Assembly (NCBI GenBank): GCA_944321745.1
Contig: CALUML010000006.1
Span: 1 to 48,022, forward strand
DNA length: 48,022 nt
DNA from: an uncultured Bacteroidales bacterium
Lineage (GTDB): Bacteria > Bacteroidota > Bacteroidia > Bacteroidales > Paludibacteraceae
Reading direction: 5' to 3'
Shown here piece after piece: positions 1-8,097 of this stretch; position 1 is the first letter of the stretch; every line of letters starts with the position of its first letter. Below the pieces are notes generated by a model, which was given only the letters and a program-made list of their open reading frames with translations, ran no database searches and was not told the DNA's origin. The translations under genes and the position numbers were made by a program.

Positions 1-77
1 AGTGGTCGATCGGGCCGCACTCGAAATGCGGTGAACGGGCAACTGTTCCCAGGGTTCGAATCCCTGTCTTTCCGCCA
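1..77 (+). tRNA. tRNA-Ser (CGA anticodon), 5' end outside the window
   Basis: The visible part holds the anticodon stem-loop (CCGCA at 15-19, loop CTCGAAA at 20-26, TGCGG at 27-31), which places the anticodon CGA at 22-24. A long variable arm follows (about 32-50), then a T-arm with the GGTTCGAATCC core and an acceptor 3' strand ending in an encoded CCA at 75-77. The long variable arm and CGA anticodon both indicate serine (UCG codons). About eleven 5' nucleotides, including the acceptor 5' strand, lie before position 1. Confidence 0.93.
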
Positions 78-97
78 GATTTTCGTAAGGCTTTAGG

Positions 98-138
98 AGA
101 TAGCAGGATGCGGCGAACGCGTCTTGCTATCTTTCGTT
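98..138 (+). terminator. probable intrinsic terminator of tRNA-Ser
   Basis: AGATAGCA at 98-105 pairs with TGCTATCT at 125-132. The inner arms GATGCG and CGCGTC extend this to a stem of about 15 bp with two G-U pairs, and TTCGTTTT follows. It lies about 20 nt after the tRNA CCA end. Confidence 0.6.
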
Positions 139-208
139 TTGCCGGGACGGGCGGGGGACAAATCCCGTTGCCCATGTGGGCACCGGCCACAATCTCCGCT
201 GTTCTTGA

Positions 209-781
209 TTACGCCTTCAAGTCCCCGATTTCTTTTTGCAGGTTTTCCAAAAAGCGGGAAGCGTGCGCGCCGTCCATTTGGGTGTGGTGGAACTGGAAGG
301 AGACAAGCAGCGTCCGTTTCCACAAATGCCGTTTGTATTTGCCCCAAATGAGGAACGGATTGTTGAACACCCCGCTGTACATGCCTACCGCCCCGTCTAT
401 CTCATATTGCGCAAGAGCGGACGTGCCGATAACCATGCTGTCTGCCAGGTCATGGTTTCGGCAGCTTTCGGCCACTTGCCTGGTGAGCCGCAGATAGTCC
501 TCATTGAATTGCCTCAAATCATGGGTGAAAGGGACGTCGCAGGAACTGACCTCGCCCTCCCGGTTCGTTACGATGGTACAGACGGCCAGGTTGTCGTATT
601 GCATCAGCTTCTTGCCTACGGGAAGCATGTAGAACTCCTTGACGGGGCTGGCCGCCCGGCCGATGCACCAGCACATCAGCATGTTGAACTTCAATCCTCT
701 CCGCTTGCTGATGCGGACAAGGCGGGTGACGTCCACGGTCTTGAAAAAGGTGAGCATGGGCATGGGCGCATTCATCCACAT
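209..781 (-). CDS. chloramphenicol acetyltransferase-like (CatA superfamily) acyltransferase, 5' end frameshifted
   Basis: The 190-residue frame has the CAT fold hallmarks: FFKTVDVTRL near the N-terminus, FNMLMCWCIGRAA at 32-44, and the catalytic HHTQMDG at 165-171, where His166 would be the general base. The family transfers acetyl from acetyl-CoA to a hydroxyl; the Bacteroidetes homologues known to me are mostly uncharacterised, so drug resistance should not be assumed. The N-terminus is about 17-19 residues short. The missing part is present upstream in another frame: an ATG at 828-830 opens MKEVKP, and the main frame continues upstream of Met1 as PKETTRAYAFD. One extra base in the GGGGTTT run at 812-818 (plus strand) separates the two frames. 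ATG 781 is the first start available to the long frame. The gene is either recently broken, translated from 781 as a shortened protein, or carries a sequencing error. Confidence 0.75.
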   Translation of the reverse strand: MWMNAPMPMLTFFKTVDVTRLVRISKRRGLKFNMLMCWCIGRAASPVKEFYMLPVGKKLMQYDNLAVCTIVTNREGEVSSCDVPFTHDLRQFNEDYLRLTRQVAESCRNHDLADSMVIGTSALAQYEIDGAVGMYSGVFNNPFLIWGKYKRHLWKRTLLVSFQFHHTQMDGAHASRFLENLQKEIGDLKA

Positions 782-903
782 GTCAAATGCGTAGGCGCGG
801 GTCGTTTCTTTGGGGTTTCACTTCTTTCATCTTGTCGTTTTTTAAAGTTGGATAAACGCAAAGGCTGGCCGGCCGCCAACCTGTGGATAGCATAAAGGGG
901 ACG

Positions 904-1725
904 TTATGCGGGGTTGTTGAACAAGTCGGAATACGGGTTGCATACCTTGCGCAAGGACAAGGGGGTGTGGCCGCTGAATTGCCTGAACTCCCGGATAAAA
1001 TGCGACTGGTCGGCGTAACCGCATTGACAGGCCAGCTGGGCCTGATTGGCATCTTGCGGGCAATGCTGCAACAGTTCCAGTGATTTCTGGAAACGGACTA
1101 TTCTGGCATATTCCTTGGGATTGGCGCCTACCAGCTCGTTGAACAGGCGTTCGAACTGTTTCTTGCTCAGGCAGGCGGTCGAGGCCAGTGCGGTGACGGG
1201 GGTTGCGGGCATGGCCAGCAGCTGCTCGACGGCGGCGGATATTCTTTGGATGTTGTATGCTGTTTTTGAAGTCAATCCATCCGCTATTTGGGATAGCAGC
1301 CACCGCTCTGTCACGCGAATGCATGACGGGGCATCCCCGCAGTCCGCGATTTGCGCGGCCAGCCGTTTCAAATGTTTGTTTTCAAGGTCGTAGCCGGAAA
1401 CCTCCTGGTTGTGCAACAAGGATACGGGCAAGTTGAGGAAAGCCCTTAGGGCGTGGGGCTGGAACACGGCGACAACCATTTCCACCTGGCCGTCCGCATG
1501 TAGATGGGAAGGATAGTTTGCCTGGCCGCTGATGGCAAATGCCGGTTGGGCGGTTCCCAGCTCCGGGATGTAGAGCGGTGTCCGTCTGTGGAAAATCATT
1601 TGAGGACAGCCGATGGGAAACGTCAGGGTACTCAGCGGGCGGTTGCTTTGGAACGCCCAATAATACCTGACGTAAGGTTGCAACTCCGGGCAAGGTTTGT
1701 AAAACTGGAAATCCTCTTGAGTCAT
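904..1725 (-). CDS. AraC-family transcriptional regulator (DUF6597-type sensor domain)
   Basis: The product is 273 residues from the ATG at 1725; an upstream in-frame ATG (1791) would add 22 residues unlike the family. The N-terminal half (FYKPCPELQPYVRYYWAF, then PIGCPQMIFH) matches the DUF6597 type of effector domain. The C-terminal ~90 residues are an AraC/XylS double helix-turn-helix, with LSKKQFERLFNELVGANPKEY in the first and CGYADQSHFIREFRQFSGHTP in the second, the usual GY.dqsHF.R.Fk...G.tP signature. It should bind DNA and respond to an unknown small molecule. It lies just downstream of the small VOC gene (92 bp) with its own -7 box, and upstream of the CAT-like gene on the same strand. 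Confidence 0.88.
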   Translation of the reverse strand: MTQEDFQFYKPCPELQPYVRYYWAFQSNRPLSTLTFPIGCPQMIFHRRTPLYIPELGTAQPAFAISGQANYPSHLHADGQVEMVVAVFQPHALRAFLNLPVSLLHNQEVSGYDLENKHLKRLAAQIADCGDAPSCIRVTERWLLSQIADGLTSKTAYNIQRISAAVEQLLAMPATPVTALASTACLSKKQFERLFNELVGANPKEYARIVRFQKSLELLQHCPQDANQAQLACQCGYADQSHFIREFRQFSGHTPLSLRKVCNPYSDLFNNPA

Positions 1726-1729
1726 GTTG

Positions 1730-1737
1730 CAAAGGTA
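1730..1737 (-). promoter_or_regulatory. -7 box TACCTTTG of the AraC-type gene
   Basis: The minus strand reads TACCTTTG, a perfect TAnnTTTG box, only 4 nt before the chosen ATG (1725). No good -33 TTTG is seen. If used, transcription would start at or inside the start codon, giving an almost leaderless mRNA. Confidence 0.5.
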
Positions 1738-1769
1738 TGGCTTTTTGTCGTTCCTTATGGGTTGCGGGC

Positions 1770-1807
1770 AAAAATATAGCTGCAAATGCAATGACCTGCA
1801 GCTATAT
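1770..1807 (-). terminator. intrinsic terminator of the small VOC gene
   Basis: A perfect 11-bp inverted repeat (ATATAGCTGCA at 1774-1784, its complement at 1797-1807) has a 12-nt loop. On the minus strand a short U-run follows (1773-1770). It lies 11 nt after the VOC stop codon. Confidence 0.65.
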
Positions 1808-1817
1808 CCGGTGCGTG

Positions 1818-2180
1818 TTAGTCGGCATAAAGTCCGACGCGATTATCCGCAGGGTCGGTGAATACGGCAAAGTGCCCTTTCCCTTCTGCTTGGATTTTTG
1901 TCTTGGGAATGGCTATTCTGCCACCCTGTTTCAATACTTGCCGGATTGCCCGGTCCATATCTTCACAGTGAAAGTGAATTAGCACGCCATGCTCCGAGGG
2001 CTTGAAGTCGGGTGCATAGGATAGGGCACCGACCGTTTGCCCGTCCTGGACGAAACAAGCCATTTTCTCATGGCCGTATTCGGCCATCATAAGTTCCACC
2101 CCGAAGATTGCCTGATAGAAATTTACCGATTGGCAGAAGTCGGCAGCGGGGATTTCAAAGAATGCGATTAAACTCTTCAT
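1818..2180 (-). CDS. small VOC (glyoxalase/bleomycin-resistance) family protein
   Basis: The product is 120 residues with the paired beta-alpha-beta-beta-beta pattern of the vicinal oxygen chelate superfamily. FFEIPAADFCQSVNFYQAIFGVEL opens the first half, and LIHFHCEDMDRAI through HFAVFTDPADNRVGLY forms the second. The start is taken at MKSLIAFFEIP (2180), which matches the family N-terminus; the open frame runs 60 codons further up through repeat-like sequence that is unlikely to be translated. Members bind a metal and act as glyoxalases, dioxygenases or binding proteins; the substrate here cannot be told. A terminator follows at 1770-1807. Confidence 0.85.
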   Translation of the reverse strand: MKSLIAFFEIPAADFCQSVNFYQAIFGVELMMAEYGHEKMACFVQDGQTVGALSYAPDFKPSEHGVLIHFHCEDMDRAIRQVLKQGGRIAIPKTKIQAEGKGHFAVFTDPADNRVGLYAD

Positions 2181-2287
2181 GCTCTGTTTTGTTAAGTTGT
2201 TTTGGTGTCTTGCGCAAGACACTGCAAAATTACGCTTGCCACCAGGGTGCGGATAGAATAAAAGGGACAATTTGCCTGAGGCTCCAA

Positions 2288-2375
2288 GCACATGCTTCCC
2301 GGTTTGTGCGCGGATGTTTCCCGATTTCTCAGCAGATGTTTTCCAAACTCGTGCACACAAGTGGAAAAACCTGTA
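2288..2375. repeat. 22-bp-period array, four units (3' of thyA)
   Basis: Units start at 2288, 2310, 2332 and 2354, exactly 22 bp apart. The first three share GC(A/G)(G/C)ATG(C/T)TT; the fourth is the inverted type (GTGGAAAA). The same words in the same phase occur in the larger array at 41970-42213. The rest of the 2181-2509 gap holds the thyA terminator and no gene. Confidence 0.7.
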
Positions 2376-2379
2376 CCGG

Positions 2380-2433
2380 AAAAAAACAAAAACGCTTCAT
2401 CTATCTCCCCGGAGAGAGATGAAGGATGAAGCG
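2380..2433 (-). terminator. intrinsic terminator of thyA
   Basis: CGCTTCATC at 2393-2401 pairs with GATGAAGCG at 2425-2433, with further pairing of ATCTC and GAGAT inside. On the minus strand TTTTTGTTTTTTT follows. A close copy of hairpin plus T-run sits after the VOC gene at 42215-42269. Confidence 0.8.
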
Positions 2434-2509
2434 ATTTCCCTTGCGGGCATGGGAGGTTATCCCGCACTCGCGCAGGCAAATACGAAAGCGCAGCGGGAGG
2501 CGGCGGCCG

Positions 2510-3304
2510 TCACACGGCCACGACACCCTTGATGTGGGGGTGCGGGTCGTAGCCGGTGAGCTCGAAGTCCTCGTATTGGAACGAGAAAATGTCCTTCACC
2601 GCCGGGTTGAGGTGCATGGTGGGCAGGGGGCGCGGCTCGCGGGTGAGTTGCAGGCGCACCTGGTCCAGGTGGTTGGTGTAGATGTGCGCGTCGCCCAGGG
2701 TGTGCACGAAGTCGCCCGGCTGCAAGCCGGTGACCTGCGCCACCATGAGCAGCAGCAGGGCGTAGGAGGCGATGTTGAACGGCACGCCGAGGAAGATATC
2801 GGCGCTGCGCTGGTACAGTTGCAGGCTGAGCCGCCCCTCGGCCACGTAGAACTGGAAGAAGGCGTGGCAGGGCGGCAGCTTCATGTCGGGCAGGGCGGCC
2901 ACGTTCCACGCGCTCACGATGATGCGGCGCGAGTCGGGGTTGTGGCGGATGGTGTCGATGGCTTCGGCTATCTGGTCGATGGTGCCGCCGCGGTAGTCGG
3001 GCCACGACCGCCATTGTGCGCCGTAGACGGGGCCGAGGTTGCCGTCGGCATCGGCCCATTCGTTCCAGATGCGCACGCCGTGTTCCTGCAGGTAATGCAC
3101 GTTCGTGTCGCCGCGCAGGAACCACAGCAGTTCGTAGATGATGGATTTCAGATGCAGCTTCTTGGTGGTGAGGCAGGGGAAGCCGTCGGACAGGCGGAAA
3201 CGCATCTGGTGGCCGAACACGCTGAGCGTGCCCGTGCCCGTGCGGTCTTCCTTGTGCACGCCTTCCGCGAGCACCCGCCGGAGGAGGTCGAGGTATTGTT
3301 GCAT
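2510..3304 (-). CDS. thyA: thymidylate synthase
   Basis: This 264-residue protein has the length of the classical ThyA. It methylates dUMP to dTMP with 5,10-methylene-tetrahydrofolate in the cytoplasm. The catalytic cysteine is Cys146 in [12 protein letters not shown], the same number as in E. coli. Other family motifs seen are [11 protein letters not shown] (phosphate-binding arginine), [19 protein letters not shown] and the C-terminal [18 protein letters not shown]. The start [12 protein letters not shown] fits the family. Upstream is a tandem-repeat leader (3305-3536); a strong terminator follows the gene. No folA lies next to it. Confidence 0.98.
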   Translation of the reverse strand: MQQYLDLLRRVLAEGVHKEDRTGTGTLSVFGHQMRFRLSDGFPCLTTKKLHLKSIIYELLWFLRGDTNVHYLQEHGVRIWNEWADADGNLGPVYGAQWRSWPDYRGGTIDQIAEAIDTIRHNPDSRRIIVSAWNVAALPDMKLPPCHAFFQFYVAEGRLSLQLYQRSADIFLGVPFNIASYALLLLMVAQVTGLQPGDFVHTLGDAHIYTNHLDQVRLQLTREPRPLPTMHLNPAVKDIFSFQYEDFELTGYDPHPHIKGVVAV

Positions 3305-3536
3305 ATGCTTTTTTGAAAGTAAACGAGTGAACGAGTTGACGAGTAAACGAGAAAAATTACTTTTTACCGCCTTGGTCGCCTACATACTTGTGTCCTCGCT
3401 TGTAGTCTGGTTGTTTTTCCTGTATGCTTATCCGCGTGTATTTTCATATTTGCCAACTTGTAACTTGTCAACTCGTTTACTTGTCAACTTGTTTACTTGT
3501 CAACTCGTTTACTCGTCAACTCGTTTACTTGTTTAC
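3305..3536. repeat. tandem phrase repeat (gtttacttgtcaactc family), thyA leader
   Basis: This gap between thyA and the PorE-like gene has no ORF of its own. It contains variants of 'aacgagttgacgag' at 3316-3353 and of 'cttgtcaactcgttta' at 3460-3536, which are complements of one another. The same family recurs at 43518-43559. The repeats touch the stop codon of the PorE-like gene. I see no convincing -7 box. Confidence 0.7.
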
Positions 3537-5624
3537 TCAATACAAATTGTACGTGGTCTTCAGCACGCGGAACTCGGTGCGGCGGTTGATTTGGTTGGCC
3601 GTCTCCTGCTGTTCGGGCGTGAGTCCGAGGATGAAGTCCTCGGTGAGTATGTCGCCTTCCTTGAGGAAAGGGTATTTCTTCGCCTGGAAGGCGTCCACCG
3701 TCACCGGCTGCTCTTCGCCGTAGCCCACGGAGGTGAGCCGCGCGGGGTCGATGCCGTGTGCCACGAGGTAGTCGAGCACGGAGCGGGCGCGTTTGTCGGA
3801 CAGTTCCTTGTTGAACGCGTCGTCGCCCACGTAGTCGGTGTGCGCGCTCAGCTCGATGGTGATGTTGGGGTTGTCGTTCAGCAGCTTCAGCAGGGCCTGG
3901 AGGCCGGTTTCCGACTCGGGCGTGAGGTTCCACTTGCCGAATTCGTAGAAGATGTTCTCAATCTGCACGGGGCGGAAGAGGGGCGTGAGGTGGAAGTCGT
4001 TGACAAACGCCTTGCTGTCCGCCAGGTCGGCGGTGGTGAAGCTGTGGCTTTGGTTGAGGTATCCGCGTGCGGAGGCCAGCATCACGTAGCGCGCGTCCTT
4101 GTTGAGCTTGAGGCGGTAGGTGCCGTCTTTCTTGGCGTAGATGCGGGCGTTGGTGCCGTCGTCGCCCACCATGCGCACCACGGCATCGGGCAGGATGTTG
4201 CTTTGGTCGTCCATCACCTTGCCGGAGATGACGTAGGCCAGTTCGGGCAGGGTGAAGCTCCACAGCATGTCGTGTCCTTGCCGCTCGTTGCGGTTGGACG
4301 AGAAGAAGCCGTTTTCGGTCTTGCCTTCGAAGGTGATGCCGAAGTCGTCCCATTGCGAGTTGAACGGCACGCCGAGGTTTTCCACGCTCCAGCGCACGGT
4401 GTCGTTCTCGCTCTGCGGGGCGAGGGGGCTTGCCTTGAACAGGTCCAGCCCGCCCAGGCCGGGGTGGCCGTCGGAGGCGAAGTAGAGCACGCCGTCGTGG
4501 CGCATCATGGGGAACATTTCGTTGCCTTCGGTGTTGATGTCCGGCCCCATGTTTTCGATGTATTTGCACTCGCCGCCTTCCAGCATGGCGCGCCAGATGT
4601 CTTTGCCGCCCCGCCCGTTGGGGGCGTCGGACACGAAGTAGAGGGTCTGCCCGTCGGGCGAGAGGGTGGGGTGGGCCACGGTGATGGTGCTGTCTTCGAA
4701 CACCTTGAGCTGCGTCGGTTCGCTCCAGGCTCCTCCGGCGCGGTTGGACACCATGATTTGCGCCCCCGCGTCGCCGAATTCCGACTTTTTGGCGCGGGTG
4801 AAGTACATGGCCTTGCCGTCGGGGCTGAACGAGCACACGCCGTTTTCCGCCGTGGGGTCGTTGACCTCGGCGGGCAGGGGCTCGGGTTCTTCCCACTGGC
4901 CGGTGGCGTTCTTGCGCACGGAGTAGAGGTTGCTGTTGGGCATGCCCGTAATGGGGTTGTTCTTCGTCTTTTTCTTCTTGTCGGTGGAGCGCGACGAGGT
5001 GAAGATGAGCATGTCCGTGGACTGCCCCACGTAGGCGGGGGCGTAGGTGGAGCTGCGGCGCACGTTGAATTCCTTGGGCTTGGCCACCTGGTAGCGCGAC
5101 GCACCGGCTTTCCACTCGCCGACCCGGCGGGTGCTTTCCAGGCCTGCGAGGGCGGCGGCGTTGCCGGGGTCGTGTTGCAGGTAGATTTCGTAGTTGGCGG
5201 CGGCGTCGGCATATTCCCCGTCCTTGCGCAGCGTCTGGGCCAGGTTGAAGTACACGATGCTGTCCGGGTAGCCGTAGCGGATGGCGTTGTTGTAGGCGAA
5301 AGCCGCGCGGCTGCGGTTGGTGAGGCGGTACGATTCGCCCTGGCGGAAGGCCACCCGTGCCTTCAGCTCCCGGTCTTTCTTGGGTGAAATCTTGCCGTAC
5401 ACGCTGCGGTACATGTCGCCCGCCGTGTAGTATTCGCCCACCTCGAAGCGTTTGTCTGCCTTTTTCACCCGCTTCTTCACCCCGCAGGAGGGGAGCAGCA
5501 GGAGCAGGCAGAGGAAGAGGAGGCACGCCCCTCCAAGGCCTCCCCGACCCCTCAAAATGCCTCCCCAACCCCTCCCGAGGAGGGGCTTGAGATAGTCCGT
5601 ATTATCTGTTGGCACTATGTTCAT
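3537..5624 (-). CDS. PorE-like OmpA-family lipoprotein (TPR, PD40 propeller, CRD, OmpA-C)
   Basis: The 695-residue product has a lipobox LPSC with lipid-attachment Cys47 after a leucine-rich core. TPR-like helices follow (about 55-165), then a beta-propeller of PD40/WD-like repeats (about 190-470, for example SFSPDGKAMYFTR, LSPDGQTLYFVSD, DGVLYFASDG). Next come a carboxypeptidase-regulatory-like domain (about 475-560, VISGKVMDD to YRLKLNKDARY) and an OmpA-type peptidoglycan-binding domain (about 570-690, with HTDYVGDDAFN and SDKRARSVLDYL). This order is that of PorE of the type IX secretion system, but generic Bacteroidetes relatives share it, so the T9SS role is inference. The region before the lipobox is unusually long and is encoded by a copy of the 'ggggttggggaggc' intergenic repeat. 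A TTG at 5555 would give a normal signal peptide (MRGRGGLGGACLLFL). Confidence 0.85.
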   Translation of the reverse strand: MNIVPTDNTDYLKPLLGRGWGGILRGRGGLGGACLLFLCLLLLLPSCGVKKRVKKADKRFEVGEYYTAGDMYRSVYGKISPKKDRELKARVAFRQGESYRLTNRSRAAFAYNNAIRYGYPDSIVYFNLAQTLRKDGEYADAAANYEIYLQHDPGNAAALAGLESTRRVGEWKAGASRYQVAKPKEFNVRRSSTYAPAYVGQSTDMLIFTSSRSTDKKKKTKNNPITGMPNSNLYSVRKNATGQWEEPEPLPAEVNDPTAENGVCSFSPDGKAMYFTRAKKSEFGDAGAQIMVSNRAGGAWSEPTQLKVFEDSTITVAHPTLSPDGQTLYFVSDAPNGRGGKDIWRAMLEGGECKYIENMGPDINTEGNEMFPMMRHDGVLYFASDGHPGLGGLDLFKASPLAPQSENDTVRWSVENLGVPFNSQWDDFGITFEGKTENGFFSSNRNERQGHDMLWSFTLPELAYVISGKVMDDQSNILPDAVVRMVGDDGTNARIYAKKDGTYRLKLNKDARYVMLASARGYLNQSHSFTTADLADSKAFVNDFHLTPLFRPVQIENIFYEFGKWNLTPESETGLQALLKLLNDNPNITIELSAHTDYVGDDAFNKELSDKRARSVLDYLVAHGIDPARLTSVGYGEEQPVTVDAFQAKKYPFLKEGDILTEDFILGLTPEQQETANQINRRTEFRVLKTTYNLY

Positions 5625-5711
5625 TCTATCTTATATAAACGGTCTTAAGCCTCCACTCTTTCAGTTTGAACAATTGAAAGCCCCTCCTCGGGAGGGGTTT
5701 GGGGAGGCTCC

Positions 5712-6956
5712 TCACGCCAGCTCGTGTATCACCAGCCCGGAGCGCAGTTTGGGCTCGAACCACGTGGTCTTGGGCGGCATGATGTTGCCCGAGTCGGCGA
5801 TGTCGATGAGTTGCTTCATGGACACGGGGTAGAGGGCCAGTGCCGCCCGCATTTCGCCGCTGTCCACGCGCCGTTTCAGCTCGCCCAGCCCGCGTATGCC
5901 GCCCACGAAGTCCACCCGCTTGTCGCTGCGCAGGTCGCGTATGCCGAGCAGCTCGTCCAGGATGTAGCGCGACGAGATGGTGACGTCGAGCACGCCGATG
6001 GGGTCGTGGTCGTCGTAGGTGTCCGGGTGCGCCGTGAGCGAATACCATTCGCCCGAGAGGTATAACGAGAAATTGTGCAGTTTATTGGGTTTGTACACGT
6101 CTTTTCCTTTCCGTTCCACGGTGAAGTGCCGGGCCAGCCGGGCGAGGAACTCGTCGTCGGTCAGGCCGTTGAGGTCCTTCACCACGCGGTTGTAGTCGAT
6201 GATGGTGAGCTGGTTGTCGGGGAAGCACACGGCCATGAAGTAGTTGTATTCCTCGTCGCCGCGGTGGTGCGGGTTCTGGCGGCGTTTCTCGTCGCCCACG
6301 AGTGCGGCGGCGGCGCTGCGGTGGTGGCCGTCGGCGATGTACAGGGCGGGCATGGCGGCAAAGATTTCCGTGATGCGGCGGATGGCGGCTTCGTCCGAAA
6401 TGACCCAGAAGTGGTGTCCCACGCCGTCGGGGGCGGTGAAGTCGTATTCCGGCTCACCCTTCGCCACGTCGGCCACGAGGCGGTCCAGCTCGTCGCGGTG
6501 CGGGTAGGCGAAGAACACGGGTTCGATGTTGGCGTTGTTCACCCTCACGTGCTTCATGCGGTCCTCTTCCTTGTCGCGGCGGGTCAGCTCGTGTTTCTTG
6601 ATTTTGCCCGTCATGTAGTCGTCCACCGAGGCGCACACCACCAGGCCGTATTGCGTGCGTCCGTCCATCGTCTGGGCGTAGACGTAATAGTGCTCGCGGT
6701 CGTCCTGCACCAGCCAGCCGTTGTCGCGGAACTTCCGGAAGTTCTCGGCCGCCTTGGCGTACACCTCGGGGGCGTGTTCGTCCGTGCCGGGTGCGAAGTC
6801 TATCTCTGGCTTGATGATGTGGTAGAGCGACAGGGGGTTGCCCTCGGCTTCGCGGCGGGCTTCTTCGGAGTTCAACACGTCGTAGGGGCGCGAGGCCACC
6901 TGTGCCGCCAGCTGCCTGGGCGGGCGGATGCCTTTGAATGGTTTGATTGTTGCCAT
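5712..6956 (-). CDS. DUF1015 family protein
   Basis: The protein is 414 residues from MATIKPFKGIRPP, the usual start of the family; 26 extra upstream codons are read-through of the promoter region. Family motifs visible are SRPYDVLNSEEA, the NPLSLYHIIKPE block, KKHELTRRDKEEDR, and the strongly conserved ALYIADGHHRSAAA. The last resembles a nucleotide- or phosphate-binding loop. The enzymatic role is not established; in related genomes the gene often sits near serine biosynthesis genes, which are not seen here. A good promoter lies upstream (6987-7017). Downstream, at 5676-5705, is a GC-rich hairpin of the cccctcctcgggagggg type that may end the transcript. Confidence 0.9.
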   Translation of the reverse strand: MATIKPFKGIRPPRQLAAQVASRPYDVLNSEEARREAEGNPLSLYHIIKPEIDFAPGTDEHAPEVYAKAAENFRKFRDNGWLVQDDREHYYVYAQTMDGRTQYGLVVCASVDDYMTGKIKKHELTRRDKEEDRMKHVRVNNANIEPVFFAYPHRDELDRLVADVAKGEPEYDFTAPDGVGHHFWVISDEAAIRRITEIFAAMPALYIADGHHRSAAAALVGDEKRRQNPHHRGDEEYNYFMAVCFPDNQLTIIDYNRVVKDLNGLTDDEFLARLARHFTVERKGKDVYKPNKLHNFSLYLSGEWYSLTAHPDTYDDHDPIGVLDVTISSRYILDELLGIRDLRSDKRVDFVGGIRGLGELKRRVDSGEMRAALALYPVSMKQLIDIADSGNIMPPKTTWFEPKLRSGLVIHELA

Positions 6957-6986
6957 GATACGTGCGTTTATGTGTGTTTGTGGGAG

Positions 6987-7017
6987 CAAAGATAGCGAAA
7001 AAAGCCGCGCTTGCAAG
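6987..7017 (-). promoter_or_regulatory. promoter of the DUF1015 gene
   Basis: The minus strand has CTTG (7017-7014), 19 nt, then TATCTTTG (6994-6987), matching TTTG-N19-TAnnTTTG at all but one position. The ATG is 30 nt downstream. Confidence 0.7.
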
Positions 7018-7187
7018 GGCAAAAAAACGACCATCCCCCTATAGAGGGAATTGTTTATGTTTCTGTTTATATATAATGTTCCCTTTTTGGCTTTCGTTTT
7101 GACAGTTTAAAACGGAATACAACGACCTTTTCCCCCGTTCCAAACAGGAAAAATCCGGCCACCTTCAGGCGTGCCCGGCGGCGTGCG

Positions 7188-7270
7188 TGCGGAATTTTAT
7201 TTCCGTTGGTACGGAATTTTATTTCCGTGCCTGCGGAAAAATATTTCCGTGCCTGCGGGATTTCCCTGCC
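7188..7270. repeat. 22-bp hairpin array (cggaattttatttccg type)
   Basis: Units begin at 7188, 7210, 7232 and 7254. Each contains CGGAA and TTCCG arms around an AT-rich loop, so each can fold alone. A near copy with the same GC-rich lead-in is at 16391-16450. The remainder of the 6957-7353 gap holds the DUF1015 promoter and a cccccaaaggggg hairpin at about 7282-7300; no gene is seen. Confidence 0.75.
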
Positions 7271-7353
7271 CTCCCTGCCCCCTCTAACTCCCCCAAAGGG
7301 GGAGAATTTGGTTACTCCGTCTGCAAGGCTTGTGCGGAGCCTCGGCAAGCAAG

Positions 7354-8097
7354 TCATTTCAAAAATCCCTGCTGCTTGAGCACGGCGATGAACTTGTCGG
7401 AAAACGGCTCGTTGTTGCGGCGCGGGTAGCGCACGTCGGTGAACACCTGCGCCAGCGTTTCCTTGCCGTTTTCGAGCACGAACTGGCGGTTTTCGGGCAG
7501 GCTCTCCTTGGCGGCATACAGGCGGTCGATGTCCCCGGGCGTGAAGTCGCGGTACGTGTCGCGGTGCACGGTGGCATCGAGCGGCAGGCGGTCCGTTTGC
7601 GCGGGCTGCTCGTCGGGCCAGCCCACGGTGATGGTGGTGACGGGCACCACCAGGCGGGGCAGGTGCAGCACGTCGATGATTTCGCCCGCGTTGTACGTGG
7701 TGGTGCCCAGGTAGCAGATGCCCAGCCCCTCGGCCTCGGCGGCGGTGGCGAAGGTCTGCGCGGCCAGCAGCGTGTCGATGGCGGAGGCCATGAACGACTG
7801 GAAGTTGTCGTAGCAGGCGTCGGCGCGGCGGCATTCGCACCAGCGCGAGAAGCGGTTGTAGTCCGCGCACCACGTGAGCACGGCGGGCGCGGCCTGCACC
7901 ATGGGCTGGTTGAAGTGCGCCGGGGCGAGGGCTGCCTTGATGGCCGGGTCGGTGGTTACTACTACGCTGTAGGCTTGCATGTTGCCCGTGTTCGAGGCGC
8001 GGCAGGCGGCTTCGAGCAGGCGGTCGAGCAGCGCGGGGTCGATGGGGCGGCCGGTGTACCGCCGGATGGTGCGGCGGCTGTTGAGAAAGTCGAGCAT
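7354..8097 (-). CDS. nitroreductase family protein (FMN-dependent NAD(P)H oxidoreductase)
   Basis: This 247-residue protein begins MLDFLNSRRTIRRYTGRPI, the FMN-phosphate-binding arginine cluster typical of nitroreductases, followed by ASNTGNMQAYSVVV, the second flavin contact. GLGICYLGTTTYN and LHLPRLVVPVTTITVGWPDE match the NfsA/FRP-like subgroup. The C-terminal extension (YPRRNNEPFSDKFIAVLKQQGF) is also usual there. It would reduce nitro compounds, quinones or flavins; the natural substrate is unknown. It is divergent from aroB with its own promoter, and the whole 5' leader after the promoter consists of tandem repeats. Confidence 0.9.
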   Translation of the reverse strand: MLDFLNSRRTIRRYTGRPIDPALLDRLLEAACRASNTGNMQAYSVVVTTDPAIKAALAPAHFNQPMVQAAPAVLTWCADYNRFSRWCECRRADACYDNFQSFMASAIDTLLAAQTFATAAEAEGLGICYLGTTTYNAGEIIDVLHLPRLVVPVTTITVGWPDEQPAQTDRLPLDATVHRDTYRDFTPGDIDRLYAAKESLPENRQFVLENGKETLAQVFTDVRYPRRNNEPFSDKFIAVLKQQGFLK

